Source: Nymphaea colorata (Eukaryota; Streptophyta; Magnoliopsida; Nymphaeales; Nymphaeaceae). From it: a stretch of 64,000 bases of DNA. The stretch is from NCBI RefSeq assembly GCF_008831285.2, contig NC_045139.1:24222412-24286411 (forward strand). The letters run 5' to 3'. The notes under the pieces are model-generated. The model worked only from the letters and a program-made list of their open reading frames with translations. It was not told the origin of the DNA and ran no database searches. Below, piece after piece: positions 60,451 to 64,000 of this stretch; the first letter of the stretch is position 1, and each line of letters begins with the position of its first letter. The position numbers and the translations under genes are program-made.

Positions 60451-61264
60451 TTGTCAATAGTAATTGGGAGTTTCTAGTTCAAATGTTGCTATTCTTCATA
60501 TTCTTTTGATATTGACAAAGTAAAACACAGTGTCTTATTGTTCCTAAGGTATATTTTAGTTGTTTATTTTCTTTTATAGATTTTTGGTGATTGGTGTTGC
60601 ATGTTCAAATTTCACACCAAAAGTTTCTTTCAAAATAAACCGTAAAATATTCTAGAGATGCAACACCTCTTTTACTGTTGATATTGTAATTAAAAAAACA
60701 CCTATTTCACCATAAGTTGGTATAGAATAATAGACGACCAGTACCAAACCATAACGCAACCCTCTTTTATTAAGATATTTACATAATTAATCTTATTTGA
60801 CCATGCTTATACTTATGATGAAAGGGGTATATGAACAACTTGCAACTTTGGAATGCAATATATTTCTTCGGAAATGAAGCTACTAACATGGAAGCCACCA
60901 ACAACTTGGTTTGGAAGGTTTTATAGCATCCTTCTAACAAATAGGCATTTTTTTTTGTGGAATAGGTCTACAATTACATATTAAGTTAGAAGCTCAATAT
61001 CTAGATAATCTAATTTTGAAAATAAAATATGATGTCGCTACTTCATTATGCTCAAATCTTGTATGAGGATTCAAATCATTGAGGGAGGCATAACTTGCAC
61101 ACATTGACATGCATAAAAAGAAAGCAGAATATGCAAAGAGGCAATGGATGACCTGAAAATATGTGTTATAAATTGTTTAATTTTGTATAACTTTTTTTTG
61201 TATAAGTGAACATTAATTGTAGAATTTTATGTAATGAAATTTTAATTTGTGATAACTTACTCTT

Positions 61265-61316
<52 letters not shown>

Positions 61317-64000
61317 GAGGGATTTTTAATGGCTTCTTTAAAACACAACTTCTAGCTCGATAGCTTCCCACCAAAATTCAGCGAGGGAAGTCTCCCTAAG
61401 AACCCTCACATATCCCCAATTCTTAATGTAGTTCCCTCTACCTTCTAGAACTAAGCTTGGACCATTAAGTGGCTAGGAAGCCCTGCTATCCCTTAATTCC
61501 CCAAGCAATTAAGACGGTGCTATTGAAGCTCTAGCAAAGTTGATTCCTACTTTTTACCTCTATACTAATCACCATGAGTCTAAGATTCTAAGATCTCAAA
61601 TCACTATCAACTAATATTATATTGTTTTTCATGTTTTTAAATTGAATTCTTGAATGCATGCGAGTTATAAAACTATTCAACTTTTTCCTTTCACCCACAT
61701 AACATAGAAATGATTTAGATATAATTTAGCGTTTTTCGTAATGGGGACACTAAAATCAACCAGTGGCCAGATGTTGCCTAAAGACAAAATATTTAAAATC
61801 ATAACTAAAAAAGCCATGTGATGAATGCACTAACAATAGTTTATTGTTTAATGATGGTCTATGTTGTTTTCAATAAAAATTTATGCTGCAATTAGCCACA
61901 ACTTTTTAATATTTAGCTATCCAGCAACACTTAGAAGCTGGCATATTTCATTTTCTCTTGTAATATAGTGAACCCTTTATGATAGTTAGCCACAAGGAAG
62001 TTGGCATAGTGGGAGACAACAGGCTACCCGTAGACAATCCATGTCTTGCATTGTTGTATGCTTCCTAAAGTCCTAGAAAAGGGTTTTATCATTGTTTAGC
62101 AACAGAACTTTCTAGATTATAAACACCATAAAATAGTCAAGAGGAAAAAATAAAGAAAATGAACAAAAAAAATTGTAAATTCAACGACTAATGTTCTACA
62201 ACCATGACCAAAAAGCTAGAATTGCTAGTGCAGTAAGCATAATTAAATAAGATATGATACTCAAATACATTGTCTGTGGTAAAGCAAGAGAAAGGGGGGT
62301 AATGGTTTCCTCATAACTTATCTCACCTAATTGCAAGACAAGGTGAATTTAAATGAATTGGATCAGATTGAAGAAAAAGAACGATGTGACTAAAATTTTC
62401 TTAACCTTTTTAGCTCCATAAAACTTTGAAAAGACGATCAAGTACCCCGCTACTAACATTTTTCTTTTGCTCAAAGGAACTTAATAAGTATTCTAAAAAT
62501 ACAAGATAAGACATCATTATGAGTTGGTCATAAGAAACATATAATTTTTTGCACCAACATGCCCATGCTCTAAATATTTAAAAAAAATAGTCAATAAAGA
62601 ACAAGATCTAGTGGTCAATTGGTAGCTGAATTGGACAAAGTTGGTAAGGCATTAAGCATCCCAATGTTTAGTCTGATGGGTTGGCTCTATATTGGATTTT
62701 GAATTTTGATATATGATTTAATTTTGTCGAAAAATCCAATAGAAGACCCTTAAAATTTCAAGGAATGCCCGCAAGTACTGGTCTCACAAACTATAAATTT
62801 AAAAGTACTTTATATCCTCAATATCATCCAAAACCTATAATTTCAATTTGAGAGCAAAATGTCTTACTTGAGATCAACTGATTTCAAAATGCAAGAAAAA
62901 ATCCATGTGACTTTTTAAAAGGTTTCAAATGCAGTTAGAAAACAATGATTTGAGATTTTAGAATCTCAGATCCCAAATCTCATAATCTTATCTTTTAGTT
63001 CAAAGGTAAATATACATGTCCTCCATATATACAAAACTTACATTGGTTACCGTGAAATTCTTCCTAAACAATATTAGTAAGCCATAATATAGATTGACAA
63101 GTATGGGGGAAAGCCTCAACGTGTCATTCTTTGTTTGTAATTGAGTAGAGTGCCCATTAGCTTATTGGACTTCAGCTAGATTCTGGCTTCATTTTGAAAT
63201 CCAAAGCACGAGAATTCCAATGAAACATGCTGATGTCAGTTGCAAGGGGCCCCTTTTTTATTAAAATAAAATGAGATTTATAAACCAAAAAATGGTTTAC
63301 AAGATGCATTGCATCAAGACATTGAGGAAAAAAACAAGCACAACGCTGCTACTTGCAACAGACAAGAAATGAAGTTGGTACTAAGTCCTAAATTGAGATA
63401 GAAAACAAAACTAGGAACTTGCAGTAAGAACACATTTTCCTAGTGATTGATACTTAGCCTCCTTCAAATCTTCTGCCCATCTTTCACGTTTTTTTCAAAA
63501 CTTGATCAATTTTCACAATATGTAGGTGCTTTATTATTAAGTGAATAGCTCTAATGGACTCTTTAATCACTATCCACCTATCAGGCAAGGTTTTCTATGC
63601 TACTTTACTACCTTGAGTCTTCTTTTCTACTACTTATTGTTGGTAATGATTTCTATTATCTCTCCCACCAGTTGCTCCACACATCTCATTATCTAGGGTT
63701 GTCATTTTTGCCTCATCCTCTCCATTTCATGCTCTCATTTCCTCAGTGTGGTAGTTGGCTAGAGACTCCTGCCACCAATTTCCAATTATTCACTCCTCAT
63801 TAAATTTGAGTATGTTAAGTAGGAATATCATTTCAGCTCCACCCTTAGCTTCATAACATACTAGGCCATGTTTTTTTTGTAATTTCATGGTTGTCTTCTC
63901 ATTCTCTTTCCAATTTTGACCTTCATACACCCTTAGACAAGTTCTTTGTACATCTCTACACATAATCAAAAAATGACCTTTGTTATCATGGGTAATCTGA
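60451..64000. other. Non-coding AT-rich region to the window end
   Basis: No gene recognised. It contains a (TA)n run at about 61269-61313. Open frames are short, AT-rich and without domains. If a gene begins beyond 64000, nothing in this stretch announces it. Confidence 0.45.
61269..61313. repeat. (TA)n microsatellite
   Basis: An uninterrupted TA run of about 45 bp. A small minus-strand frame that reads through it as alternating Tyr-Ile is an artefact. Confidence 0.95.

Noticed and set aside
61166-61348. Minus-strand frame with alternating Tyr-Ile
   Set aside because: Direct translation of a (TA)n microsatellite.

Overview
This window looks like nuclear DNA from a flowering plant. The evidence is a single-exon family-1 UDP-glycosyltransferase with a PSPG box, a 14-exon respiratory burst oxidase (RBOH) gene whose introns all read GT..AG, a plant-type L1 LINE, Ty1/copia remnants, hAT-like MITEs and abundant (TA)n microsatellites in an AT-rich background. 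The UGT gene and the first RBOH exon are strikingly GC-rich against their surroundings. That pattern is common in monocots and seen in some early-diverging angiosperms, but the species cannot be named from sequence alone. No prokaryotic, organellar or viral block was recognised.

Layout: 1-1330 is a direct duplication of an AT/GA-rich block. 3961-5382 is an intact UGT88-like glycosyltransferase with a TATA box about 75 bp upstream. 6840-10740 is a heavily decayed Ty1/copia element on the minus strand. 11490-15360 is non-coding with fragments of a 'gattcggat'-rich repeat. 15413-21177 is a near full-length minus-strand L1 LINE bounded by a perfect 15-bp target-site duplication; its ORF1 is open and its ORF2 is broken. 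23130-23780 and 32388-32546 hold small plus-strand copia fragments. 28946-31728 is a tandem array of a 0.9-kb unit. 27524-27677 and 36202-36351 are two members of one MITE-like family, and 44029-44422 is a second, better-bounded hAT-like MITE.

47680-57167 is the main gene of the window: a complete RBOH NADPH oxidase, closest by remembered motifs to the RBOHE clade, predicted at 908 residues. 58230-59060 is a decayed minus-strand LINE reverse-transcriptase fragment, and 59901-60450 is a minisatellite with an embedded TA/TG microsatellite. The rest, to 64000, shows no recognisable gene.

Only two host protein-coding genes are supported (UGT and RBOH). They are about 42 kb apart and nothing indicates that they work together: one conjugates small molecules with sugar in the cytosol, the other makes superoxide at the plasma membrane. 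I did not find a new biological system. The most noteworthy points are the Asn-to-Thr change in the sugar-donor box of the UGT, the precisely bounded LINE with altered catalytic residues, and the young-looking tandem repeats.
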